From Spirochaeta sp. UBA2779 (GTDB taxonomy: Bacteria > Spirochaetota > Spirochaetia > DSM-2461), in contig DEIH01000176.1 in the NCBI GenBank assembly GCA_002352375.1, positions 1-5,866 of the forward strand: a stretch of 5,866 nucleotides of DNA, given 5' to 3'. The position numbers and the translations under genes are program-made. The notes under the pieces were generated by a model. That model searched no databases, was not told the DNA's origin, and worked only from the letters and a program-made list of their open reading frames with translations. Below are positions 1 through 5,838 of this stretch, one piece after another. The stretch's first letter is position 1, and the number at the start of each line of letters is the position of its first letter.

Positions 1-153
1 GGATATGGTAAAAGCCTGATCCCCGAGGGATCGCTGATTTGTGCGGCTCTGAGGTGTTAACGGGCCTTGTTCAGGACTGTCTTCCTGGGCCCAGAGAAAT
101 CCGAAATTCAGTAATAATATTGAAACGGTTAAAAGAATCAGCTTTTTAAGCAA
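1..153 (-). CDS. Partial secreted or outer-membrane protein (N-terminal 51 residues)
   Basis: The minus strand is open from a TTG at 153 to the left edge (51 codons, no stop); the C-terminus lies outside the window. The N-terminus is a classic signal peptide: Met-Leu-Lys-Lys, then a hydrophobic core at about residues 5-21 (many Leu/Ile/Phe), with probable signal peptidase I cleavage after Ala22 (FLWA/QEDS). No Cys lies near the cleavage point, so it is not a lipoprotein. The mature start is polar and Pro/Gln/Ser-rich, followed by SLGDQAFTIS at 42-51, which could open an outer-membrane beta-barrel; that is inference from a short stretch. The start is well fixed: an in-frame TAA sits two codons upstream, no in-frame ATG or GTG lies near, and GAGGG is 6 nt before the TTG. 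It is transcribed divergently from folD. I do not recognise the family. Confidence 0.72.
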   Translation of the reverse strand, partial: MLKKLILLTVSILLLNFGFLWAQEDSPEQGPLTPQSRTNQRSLGDQAFTIS

Positions 154-159
154 TGGTTA

Positions 160-164
160 CCCTC
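160..164 (-). promoter_or_regulatory. Ribosome binding site of the partial left-edge gene
   Basis: GAGGG on the minus strand lies 6 nt before the TTG at 153-151. It decides the non-ATG start, since a stop codon in the same frame lies between this site and the TTG. Confidence 0.6.
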
Positions 165-221
165 AATGAATTTAAAATACCTTGCGAATCCTATCATATA
201 GGAATGTTCCTCATCAATATA

Positions 222-250
222 TTCACAGGATGGGAATATTTCAGTATTGT
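222..250 (+). promoter_or_regulatory. Putative sigma70-type promoter of folD, possibly giving a leaderless mRNA
   Basis: TTCACA at 222-227 matches the -35 consensus at 5 of 6 bases. A spacer of exactly 17 bp leads to TATTGT at 245-250, which matches the -10 consensus at 4 of 6. Transcription would begin about 6-7 nt later, at or next to the folD ATG at 257. That fits the lack of any Shine-Dalgarno sequence before this ATG. This is pattern matching in AT-rich DNA, so it is tentative. Confidence 0.35.
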
Positions 251-256
251 CATGGT

Positions 257-1147
257 ATGAGTGCGAAATTAATTGATGGAAAAGCCATTGCTTCCGATCT
301 CCACAGTCAGTTAACTGAAGAGGTTAAGGTTTTGGTTGCCGATGGGATTCGTCCCGGACTGGCTGTTGTTCTTGTTGGTGATAATCCTGCCAGCATGTCT
401 TATGTTACCGCCAAAGAGCGAGCATGCGATAAAATCGGAATTTATTCCCGGGATCTCAGACTTCCTGGGGATACATCTCAGGAAAAGCTACTGGAACTGA
501 TAGAGGAGTTGAATATCGATCCCCAGATTAATGGAATATTGGTTCAGCTCCCTCTTCCCGATGGATTTGATGAAGAAACGGTTATAAATGCTATTTCTCC
601 GGACAAGGACGTAGATGGTTTTCATCCTGTCAGCATTGGCCGTCTGGTGCTTAACCTGGATGGCTTTATTCCCTGCACACCCCATGGTGTTATTAAAATG
701 CTGGAAGCCTCGGGAGCGAAAATTGAAGGCTCTGATATCGTTATTGTCGGAAGAAGCCGTATTGTAGGGGCTCCACTGGCCAACTTGTTATTCCGCAAGG
801 CTCCTGGCGGCAATGCCACTGTAACTGTATGTCACACCAGAACTAAAAATATGGCGGAGAAAGTCAGACAAGCTGATATTGTAATTGCCGCTACGGGCCG
901 GCCGAATACAGTTACCGCAGATATGGTTAAAAAAGGTGCCACAGTTATTGATGTGGGTGTGAACCGAATTGAAGATGCATCAAAAAAACGTGGATACCGA
1001 CTTGTCGGTGATGTTGATTTTGATGCGGTAAAAGAGGTTGCTGGTGCTATTTCTCCTGTCCCAGGCGGAGTGGGTCCTCTAACAATTTCAATGCTTCTCT
1101 GGAATACAGTTGCATCAGCCCGGATGGCCGGTACAAAAAATTCCTGA
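257..1147 (+). CDS. folD: Bifunctional methylenetetrahydrofolate dehydrogenase / methenyltetrahydrofolate cyclohydrolase FolD
   Basis: FolD is a cytoplasmic enzyme that oxidises 5,10-methylene-THF to 5,10-methenyl-THF with NADP and hydrolyses it to 10-formyl-THF, supplying one-carbon units for purines and formyl-Met-tRNA. The 296-residue product has normal family length. Visible hallmarks are the YxxxK active site (Tyr49, Lys53), Gln97 in ILVQLPLP, Asp120 in DKDVDGFHP, the Rossmann nucleotide loop VGRSRIVGAP (164-173), and the C-terminal signature PVPGGVGPLT (267-276). No key residue is missing. The frame stays open upstream to a TTG at 182, but the extra 25 residues are unlike FolD N-termini, whereas Met at 257 gives the typical MSAKLIDGK start. 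No Shine-Dalgarno precedes it. It appears to be the first gene of a three-gene plus-strand operon, 33 nt ahead of the next gene. Confidence 0.97.
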   Translation: MSAKLIDGKAIASDLHSQLTEEVKVLVADGIRPGLAVVLVGDNPASMSYVTAKERACDKIGIYSRDLRLPGDTSQEKLLELIEELNIDPQINGILVQLPLPDGFDEETVINAISPDKDVDGFHPVSIGRLVLNLDGFIPCTPHGVIKMLEASGAKIEGSDIVIVGRSRIVGAPLANLLFRKAPGGNATVTVCHTRTKNMAEKVRQADIVIAATGRPNTVTADMVKKGATVIDVGVNRIEDASKKRGYRLVGDVDFDAVKEVAGAISPVPGGVGPLTISMLLWNTVASARMAGTKNS

Positions 1148-1169
1148 TTTCTATTATACTAAACGTATC

Positions 1170-1175
1170 AGGAGG
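1170..1175 (+). promoter_or_regulatory. Strong Shine-Dalgarno of the LapA-like gene
   Basis: AGGAGG lies 5 nt before the ATG at 1181. It is the only full consensus ribosome binding site in the window and fixes the start of the small membrane protein. Confidence 0.8.
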
Positions 1176-1180
1176 CCTAT

Positions 1181-1561
1181 ATGCCTTTAAAGTTAATTGG
1201 ATTTATTATCACTCTTCTTATAATTATCACTTTTATTGGAGTTAATCTCGATAATAGTTCTGATATCAGGATATGGTTTGGAGAGAAGGGCCTCCTGACT
1301 GAAGTTCCCATTTTTGTCAGTTTTTTTGTTATGTACCTCATCGGTGTTCTCTCAGTGGTACCGTTTCTTTTGAGCTGGAAAATGAAAAAAAGGTCATCAG
1401 AAAAAAAAGTTCAAACAGATTCAGAACCTGTAGAGGAAAAAGAAAAGAAGAATGTACGGGTTCTTGGTTCACGTAAAAAACGGAAGAAAGAGTTGGATGA
1501 AGATTCGAAAGATGGTGATGATGAGACTGATCAGGAAACAGAGGAAGTTGATCCATCCTGA
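1181..1561 (+). CDS. Small LapA-domain-like inner-membrane protein with a charged cytoplasmic tail
   Basis: The 126-residue product has two predicted membrane helices (about 5-21 and 42-64) joined by a short loop, NLDNSSDIRIWFGEKG (22-37). This two-helix layout, with an Asn after helix 1 and an xVxVxF-like strand (IRIWF), matches the LapA/DUF1049 family (lipopolysaccharide assembly protein A domain). In proteobacteria LapA works with LapB in envelope and LPS homeostasis; I see no LapB here, so the role is inferred only at family level. Residues 67-126 form a hydrophilic, probably disordered tail: mixed Lys/Glu, then a basic cluster SRKKRKK (97-103), then a strongly acidic end (104-126). Both termini are probably cytoplasmic. 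It lies 33 nt after folD with its own strong ribosome binding site and 5 nt before the SPOR gene, so the three genes are probably co-transcribed. Confidence 0.8.
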   Translation: MPLKLIGFIITLLIIITFIGVNLDNSSDIRIWFGEKGLLTEVPIFVSFFVMYLIGVLSVVPFLLSWKMKKRSSEKKVQTDSEPVEEKEKKNVRVLGSRKKRKKELDEDSKDGDDETDQETEEVDPS

Positions 1562-1566
1562 AATCT

Positions 1567-2544
1567 ATGAGGCGAGGATTCCATCTTTTCCTGATTCTTT
1601 GTCTCCTCTTAATCAGTACTGCGGCATTTGCAGATAAACTTGATGATGCCATGGAGTCTGAACTTTCGGGAGATGTCTCACAAGCCCTGGATAAATACAG
1701 AAACTGGCTTGATGATAATTCGGGTGATTCCCGTTTTCCCGATGTACTGCTTCATACGGCTTCTCTCAGTCAAAAATCTTCTGATACCCTTAAGATTCTG
1801 GAACATTACCTGCCGGAGCTGAGGGCTGTTGATACCCCGAAGATTCTTGTAAGAATGGCCGGTCTGGCATCTTCTTATGGATTACCCGGTTTAGCCGCAA
1901 ATTATTTTCAAAGGGCCGCATCTTTCGGTGAGCCTGATGCTGATTTGTGGATGTATGATTCTTTGAGTCTCAGGTTTACCATGGGAGAGTATCATGAAGT
2001 TCGGGTTGCGGCTCTGAGTTTAGCCGAAAATACCCGGGAACCTATCCTCCGGGACAACGCGGTGTCCCTTGCGGCTGTGAGCCTGGCATACGGGGGAAAT
2101 AGTCCTGATTCTTTTTTTACCGCCATCGATGAGTTAAACCGCTATATCAATAAAAACACTCCGGTAGAATCTCCTTTGCTGTGGTTTGCCTTGCATGAAA
2201 TTGCTTTGCTGGCAAACGATTCTCAGGTCTTACGATATTCTGAGAATAAACTGCATGAAGACTTCCCAACCTCACTGGTCAGTTATATTACCGATTCAAA
2301 AATACTCGAATGGAATTCCCCCTCATCCTATATTTTTCGTCCTATAAATACCAAGGGGAAATCTGTACAGGTAGCAGCTTTCAGCAGCAGGGAAAAAGCT
2401 GCTGAATTGAGACTCCGTTTGGAGAATGATAATTTTGTTTCCTGGATTGAGCAGAATGGTGATATATGGCGGGTGTTTGTGAACGACCCGTCAAGAGATG
2501 CCGTTTCCCGGCTAATTGCCGCCGGATATGAGTCATTGTTCTGA
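1567..2544 (+). CDS. Secreted TPR-like protein with a C-terminal SPOR (peptidoglycan-binding) domain
   Basis: The 325-residue product starts with a signal peptide (Arg2-Arg3, hydrophobic core 7-18, likely cleavage after Ala22 in AAFA/DK), so it should be periplasmic. Residues about 24-240 are mostly helical and contain stretches resembling tetratricopeptide or similar alpha-solenoid repeats, such as a gDvsqAldkYrnwL pattern near 35-48 and aaNYFqrAasfGep near 109-122. No repeat is textbook, so TPR is inference. Residues about 265-325 form a SPOR domain: SVQVAAFSSREKAAELRLRL, then IWRVFVND and a closing helix AVSRLIAAGYE. SPOR domains bind peptidoglycan denuded of stem peptides, often at division sites, which suggests a cell-wall role. 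The ATG is 5 nt after the preceding stop with no good Shine-Dalgarno near it, suggesting translational coupling. The last 12 bp overlap the convergent lipoprotein gene. Confidence 0.85.
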   Translation: MRRGFHLFLILCLLLISTAAFADKLDDAMESELSGDVSQALDKYRNWLDDNSGDSRFPDVLLHTASLSQKSSDTLKILEHYLPELRAVDTPKILVRMAGLASSYGLPGLAANYFQRAASFGEPDADLWMYDSLSLRFTMGEYHEVRVAALSLAENTREPILRDNAVSLAAVSLAYGGNSPDSFFTAIDELNRYINKNTPVESPLLWFALHEIALLANDSQVLRYSENKLHEDFPTSLVSYITDSKILEWNSPSSYIFRPINTKGKSVQVAAFSSREKAAELRLRLENDNFVSWIEQNGDIWRVFVNDPSRDAVSRLIAAGYESLF

Positions 2545-4035
2545 TGCTGTGAGCACCTCTATCTGCTCAAAACGCCTTGTTGTAGCCACTCCGGTTTCTC
2601 TGATCTGATCGACTCTGAGCTGTGCCGGAGAAAGAGAAAGCGAACGTATGATACGTGAAGGATCTTTATCTTCTTCATAATCGGCAAGCCAGTTTGTTGT
2701 TTCTTCCAAAGCCCCGTTTTTTTTCATAAATTGAATTTGGAGAACCATTTTATTACCAAGAGAAAAAAGAGAAGCGGTTCCCAATCTTGTTTTACCATTT
2801 TCAGTCCATTTAATTCCCGGCATGTCAAAAACCAAGTTAGCTCCATCAGAACTCTGCCAGACACCGGTGAGCTTTATCGGTGATAGTATAGGTTCCAGTG
2901 AAGACTCCGAGTCCAATATCAGCTGCAGAGCCGGACTGAGCCTGCGGTATGTTCCATTCCAGTTGGTGGCTGCCCGCCAGAGCTCAATACGGTCGTAGGA
3001 TTCGGCACTGACGGATACAGTATCATACATACTGGGTATGATTGCGTTACTCACCCTGGTATAAAGACGTTTAGCTGTTGTTCGGTGACTGACACCCCAG
3101 GTGAACACTTCTTCAATCGATCCATTGTAAAACAGAATTTCCCTGGTTTCCGGATCAAAATACAGCATGTCGAGAAATGAACCGTTACCCGTTTCCCGGT
3201 ACCAGGCACCACGAAGAAACTCTTCATATACAGGAACATCTCCGGAATAAACCTGTGCGATTCGTTCTTCCTGAATGGTTTCTCCTTTCACGCTTTTGGA
3301 CTGTCCCTGTTTATAGCTGAATAATCCTGAATCCCAATCCCACTCGGTTTCCACAAGATCCATACTGTTTTCAGAGTCAGGATCTTTTTTCTGAACGATA
3401 ATCGTGTAGGGGTCTCCAGCGCTCAGACCGCTGTAATAGCCCGGTGTTCTATCATTTGTAATGATATCAATATTTCCTTTTACTCTTAGGCTGAAGACTC
3501 TCTTGAAATCATCTATTTCACCTTTTTTGGGAACTGCATAAATATCTGTAACGTGTTGTCCCTTTTCATCAAAACCGGTAATGATGATATCGCTTCGTCC
3601 ATTTCCTGTTAAATCATCAGAATGTAAAGTGATTCCTGTTAGAGTTCTGGTGCTTAAAGGGGCAGTCCAGACGATGTCGTACTGGTTTCTGATGGGATTT
3701 GTGGATGCTATCATCAGAACAAGAGATGAATCGGTTTTATCCAGAGGGAGTGCAACGAGTACCTGTTCATCTGACTGCTCCAGATCCAGATTCTCATCCA
3801 GCATTGCCAGAATATTATAATTCTCCCCGGGGTTCACCAAAGGAAGTACCGTATCCGTTTCCTCTGATTGATTGTCTCTAATATTGACTTTATCTTCAGA
3901 TTCTATTCCTGAATGGGGTGTGAGAACCCCTCCGTTTATTAATTCACCGCTTGATTGTTGACGGGAGCAGGCGAATAGAAATGTAATAGTAACAAGTATG
4001 ACGGAAAGGAGTTTATAACTTCTGGATAATCTCAT
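2533..4035 (-). CDS. Tp0751 (pallilysin)-like lipoprotein, enlarged and without an HEXXH motif
   Basis: The 500-residue product has a type II signal peptide: basic N-terminus, hydrophobic core 9-21 and a relaxed lipobox LFAC with lipidated Cys23. Residues about 24-65 are a polar linker. Residues about 90-215 hold beta-rich sequence with DLTGNGRSD (141-149), a Ca-loop/FG-GAP-like motif. Residues about 274-366 resemble, from memory, the T. pallidum Tp0751 lipocalin-fold domain: LRGAW near 274, LYFDPETREILF, SIEEVF, TRVSNAI and NWNGTYRRL. Tp0751 was reported as a vascular adhesin and putative metalloprotease. At the place of its HEXXH this protein has YDRIE (347-351), so zinc proteolysis by that motif is not supported. 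A second GxW segment starts at 391 (GVWQSSDGANLVF) and may be another lipocalin-like domain. The protein is probably membrane-anchored, possibly surface-exposed. Its gene lies 6 nt behind the DHH gene with no clear Shine-Dalgarno, so translation is probably coupled. Confidence 0.75.
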   Translation of the reverse strand: MRLSRSYKLLSVILVTITFLFACSRQQSSGELINGGVLTPHSGIESEDKVNIRDNQSEETDTVLPLVNPGENYNILAMLDENLDLEQSDEQVLVALPLDKTDSSLVLMIASTNPIRNQYDIVWTAPLSTRTLTGITLHSDDLTGNGRSDIIITGFDEKGQHVTDIYAVPKKGEIDDFKRVFSLRVKGNIDIITNDRTPGYYSGLSAGDPYTIIVQKKDPDSENSMDLVETEWDWDSGLFSYKQGQSKSVKGETIQEERIAQVYSGDVPVYEEFLRGAWYRETGNGSFLDMLYFDPETREILFYNGSIEEVFTWGVSHRTTAKRLYTRVSNAIIPSMYDTVSVSAESYDRIELWRAATNWNGTYRRLSPALQLILDSESSLEPILSPIKLTGVWQSSDGANLVFDMPGIKWTENGKTRLGTASLFSLGNKMVLQIQFMKKNGALEETTNWLADYEEDKDPSRIIRSLSLSPAQLRVDQIRETGVATTRRFEQIEVLTASEQ

Positions 4036-4041
4036 GCCCGA

Positions 4042-5016
4042 TTATGTGAAGTACGGGCGTATCGCTTCAAGGACTTCTTCCTGAATTTCCATAAATGGTT
4101 TCTCAAATCCGAATCCTGAGGCAGTTTTATGCCCGCCTCCATCAAAAAGATGTGAAATTGCAGCGCAATCCACTTCTCCTTTTGACCGCATAGAGCATCT
4201 TTTTACCCCATGTTCGTTTTCTTTGAAGAAGACGGATACACGGACATTTCCACATTGGAGGGGGAAATTCACAATCTCCTGGCTTTCATCATAATCGGCA
4301 CCGGAGGCGATCAGGGTATCCCGGGGCATAATCTGAACGGCAACCCGGTCTTCCTCATAAAGCATCATTGTGCTGGTTACAAGAGAAGCCAGCATTAGAG
4401 CTCCTTTGGATTTACTTTCATAAAGATTTGAAAATATTTCATTTGGAATAGCACCGCTGGAAACAAGGGTTTCGGCTATCCGAAATGTTCGAGCTTGAGT
4501 TTTCGGATATATAAACGATCCGGTATCGTAGACAATACCGGTGTAAAGGGCCACTGCCACATCCCTTTTAAAACCCACTCTCATTGATTCAAGTATCCGA
4601 AATATCATCTCGCAAGTGGAAGATGCATTGGGAACCAGCCAGTTTCTATATTCCAGAGTACCTTTGGGACTGTGGTGATCGAGAACCACCACTTCACGGC
4701 ATCCGCTAATAACCGTGTCAACCATAGAGCCGATATTGTTTGGTTCCGTATCCAGAACGATAAGATTCCAGTTCCCGAGGTCTTCCGGATATTCATCATC
4801 AATATTCACGGTTTTAATCAGATTTTTCTGATCAAAGAAATTATACTTATGGGCAGGAGGATCTGAATTGAGAATCCGAACTTCCTTTCCGATATCCAGC
4901 AGAGCTGAGCAGAGTGCATATTCAGCTCCCAGACCGTCGCCGTCAGGTGATTCATGAGTTGTGAGAAGAAATTTGTCATTCTCGTCAAAGTATTCACGGG
5001 TGTCATCAAGAGTCAT
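4042..5016 (-). CDS. DHH-family phosphoesterase, NrnA-like (oligoribonuclease / pAp phosphatase)
   Basis: Cytoplasmic metal-dependent phosphoesterase of the DHH/DHHA1 family. NrnA enzymes degrade 2-5 nt RNAs and dephosphorylate pAp; relatives hydrolyse c-di-AMP or pApA, so the exact substrate is open. From the ATG at 5016 the product is 324 residues, the usual NrnA length (about 310-340). Motifs appear in order with the expected metal ligands: HESPDGDG (His21, Asp25, Asp27), VLDTE (Asp89), the DHH signature VVLDHH (113-115), YTGIVYDTGSF (Asp164), and DHHA1 GGGHKTASG starting near 293. There is no N-terminal membrane or PAS region, so it is not GdpP-like. The frame extends to a TTG at 5028 (4 more residues); neither start has a Shine-Dalgarno, and I prefer the ATG. 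It is the first gene of a minus-strand pair with the lipoprotein and diverges from the MocA-like gene. Confidence 0.92.
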   Translation of the reverse strand: MTLDDTREYFDENDKFLLTTHESPDGDGLGAEYALCSALLDIGKEVRILNSDPPAHKYNFFDQKNLIKTVNIDDEYPEDLGNWNLIVLDTEPNNIGSMVDTVISGCREVVVLDHHSPKGTLEYRNWLVPNASSTCEMIFRILESMRVGFKRDVAVALYTGIVYDTGSFIYPKTQARTFRIAETLVSSGAIPNEIFSNLYESKSKGALMLASLVTSTMMLYEEDRVAVQIMPRDTLIASGADYDESQEIVNFPLQCGNVRVSVFFKENEHGVKRCSMRSKGEVDCAAISHLFDGGGHKTASGFGFEKPFMEIQEEVLEAIRPYFT

Positions 5017-5026
5017 GTATAAAGAC

Positions 5027-5056
5027 AATATAGTGGGAATTGTGATTTATTTCTAA
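5027..5056 (-). promoter_or_regulatory. Putative promoter of the DHH-lipoprotein operon
   Basis: On the minus strand TTAGAA (5056-5051) matches the -35 consensus at 4 of 6 bases. An 18 bp spacer separates it from TATATT (5032-5027), which matches the -10 at 5 of 6. Predicted transcription start is near 5020, only about 4 nt before the ATG at 5016, which fits the missing Shine-Dalgarno. The region is AT-rich, so chance matches are possible. Confidence 0.3.
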
Positions 5057-5061
5057 TGAAA

Positions 5062-5066
5062 AAGGA
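5062..5066 (+). promoter_or_regulatory. Ribosome binding site fixing the TTG start of the MocA-like gene
   Basis: AAGGA lies 9 nt before the TTG at 5076. The next in-frame ATG (5127) falls inside the conserved nucleotide-binding signature, so the TTG with this site is the best start. Confidence 0.65.
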
Positions 5067-5075
5067 TAATCTTTC

Positions 5076-5681
5076 TTGAAATCCATACCTGATTGTATTG
5101 TTGCTGCCGGCGGTTTATCCAGCCGCATGAAAATCTGGAAACCTTCTATGCCTTGGGGGAGTGAAACAATACTGCAGAAAACTGTCAGGGAAGCTATTTC
5201 TGCCGGCTGTAGAGTTATCGTTGCCGGCGGTTATCGTTATGAGGATTTATCCGGACTTCTAGAAGCGATAAACGGTTTTGACCGGCTGATTCTTCACCAT
5301 TCCCGGAAGTGGGAAAAGGGTATGGATGAAACAGTGAGATCTGCTCTAACCGGGATTATATCGAAATCATTTTTTGTTGTACCGGCGGATATGCCCCTGA
5401 TACACTCGGAAGACTACCGGAAACTTACCATTTATGCTGAGTCCTATGGAGATTTTGCTAATAATAAAGCTCCAGTGGTCTTTCGACCTTCCTATAACGG
5501 GGTACCGGGACATCCTGTTCTGTTGAACAAAGCTGCAGGTGAAATTCTGGAAAGCTCCCCGGCAGGGATACCGATCAGAACTGTGCTTGAGGGTATTACT
5601 GTGATTACCGAGCCCTGGGGTCATGAGGGTGTTATTCGTGATATTGATACTTTATCAGAATATGAAACTTTTAAGCCCTGA
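5076..5681 (+). CDS. MobA/MocA-type nucleotidyltransferase (probable molybdenum cofactor cytidylyl- or guanylyltransferase)
   Basis: The 201-residue product is a full-length GT-A-like NTP transferase of the MobA/MocA group. It has the N-terminal loop VAAGGLSSRM (9-18) with the conserved Lys22, a MDETVRSAL helix start (83-91) like the family's GmSxSLraGL, the metal-binding strand FVVPADMPLI (100-109), GVPGHPVLL (142-150) and the closing DIDT (189-192). Such enzymes attach CMP or GMP to molybdopterin for molybdoenzymes; this shape, with GHP and DIDT, is closest to MocA/YgfJ proteins found beside xanthine dehydrogenase-type hydroxylases. No molybdoenzyme gene lies in the window, so nucleotide and substrate are not settled. 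One oddity is that the Gly normally after RM is Lys19. It starts with TTG, diverges from the DHH gene, and is followed by an inverted repeat and a repeat-rich stretch. Confidence 0.85.
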   Translation: MKSIPDCIVAAGGLSSRMKIWKPSMPWGSETILQKTVREAISAGCRVIVAGGYRYEDLSGLLEAINGFDRLILHHSRKWEKGMDETVRSALTGIISKSFFVVPADMPLIHSEDYRKLTIYAESYGDFANNKAPVVFRPSYNGVPGHPVLLNKAAGEILESSPAGIPIRTVLEGITVITEPWGHEGVIRDIDTLSEYETFKP

Positions 5682-5708
5682 ACCTTTAAAAGGGACTTAC
5701 TGCAGGGC
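5675..5708 (+). other. Inverted repeat at the 3' end of the MocA-like gene
   Basis: GCCCTG (5675-5680, overlapping the stop codon) and CAGGGC (5703-5708) are perfect 6 bp arms around a 22 nt loop that holds a small CCTT-TAA-AAGG hairpin. No T-run follows, so it is not a standard intrinsic terminator. It may still end or protect the transcript; that is inference. Confidence 0.4.
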
Positions 5709-5770
5709 AGAACTTGAGGAAAGATTCCAGCATGGTGTGCGAGCTACGCTCAATTAAAATGATTAGATTC

Positions 5771-5802
5771 AGCGTCTGATGCTCCTTTGGAGCTCAGCCG
5801 CT
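5771..5802. repeat. Hairpin 1 of the intergenic repeat
   Basis: Arms AGCG-T-CTGA-T-GCTCC and GGAGC-TCAG-C-CGCT close on a TTT loop (5786-5788). This gives 13 base pairs with one T/C mismatch (5775/5798) and one bulged T (5780). On the minus strand the loop reads AAA. There is no downstream T-run, so it is not a simple terminator. Confidence 0.6.
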
Positions 5803-5810
5803 TCGCCTCG

Positions 5811-5838
5811 GTAGTGTGCGAGCTTGCTCGCCCACTAC
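5811..5838. repeat. Hairpin 2 of the intergenic repeat
   Basis: Arms 5811-5823 (GTAGTGTGCGAGC) and 5826-5838 (GCTCGCCCACTAC) flank a 2 nt centre (TT). Twelve of 13 positions pair, with one T/C mismatch. It is the most stable-looking inverted repeat in the window. Its left arm contains most of the GTGTGCGAGCT word that also occurs at 5735, where only a short GAGC-TAC-GCTC stem forms. Confidence 0.65.

Noticed and set aside
182..256. A 25-residue N-terminal extension of FolD from a TTG at 182 (or an ATG at 230)
   Set aside because: The extra residues do not resemble a FolD N-terminus or a targeting signal, neither start has a usable ribosome binding site, and the ATG at 257 gives the standard family start.
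1338..1652. Minus-strand open frame opposite the LapA-like and SPOR gene junction
   Set aside because: It is antisense to two well-supported genes, has a low-complexity Ser/His/Phe-rich product created by the opposite charged tail, and has no recognisable motif.
2984..2998. Zinc metalloprotease active site in the Tp0751-like lipoprotein
   Set aside because: The matching segment reads YDRIE and no HEXXH occurs anywhere in the 500 residues.
5017..5028. TTG start for the DHH gene, adding four residues
   Set aside because: The upstream sequence has no Shine-Dalgarno, the putative -10 box overlaps this codon, and the ATG at 5016 gives a normal N-terminus; the TTG is not fully excluded.
5056..5079. 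Seven-codon open frame (ATG at 5056, TGA at 5077) whose stop overlaps the MocA-like TTG start
   Set aside because: It could be a coupling leader peptide, but it has no ribosome binding site of its own, and its codons contain the site of the downstream gene, so chance is the simpler reading.
5675..5708. Intrinsic terminator after the MocA-like gene
   Set aside because: The inverted repeat is real, but the loop is long (22 nt) and no T-run follows on the plus strand.
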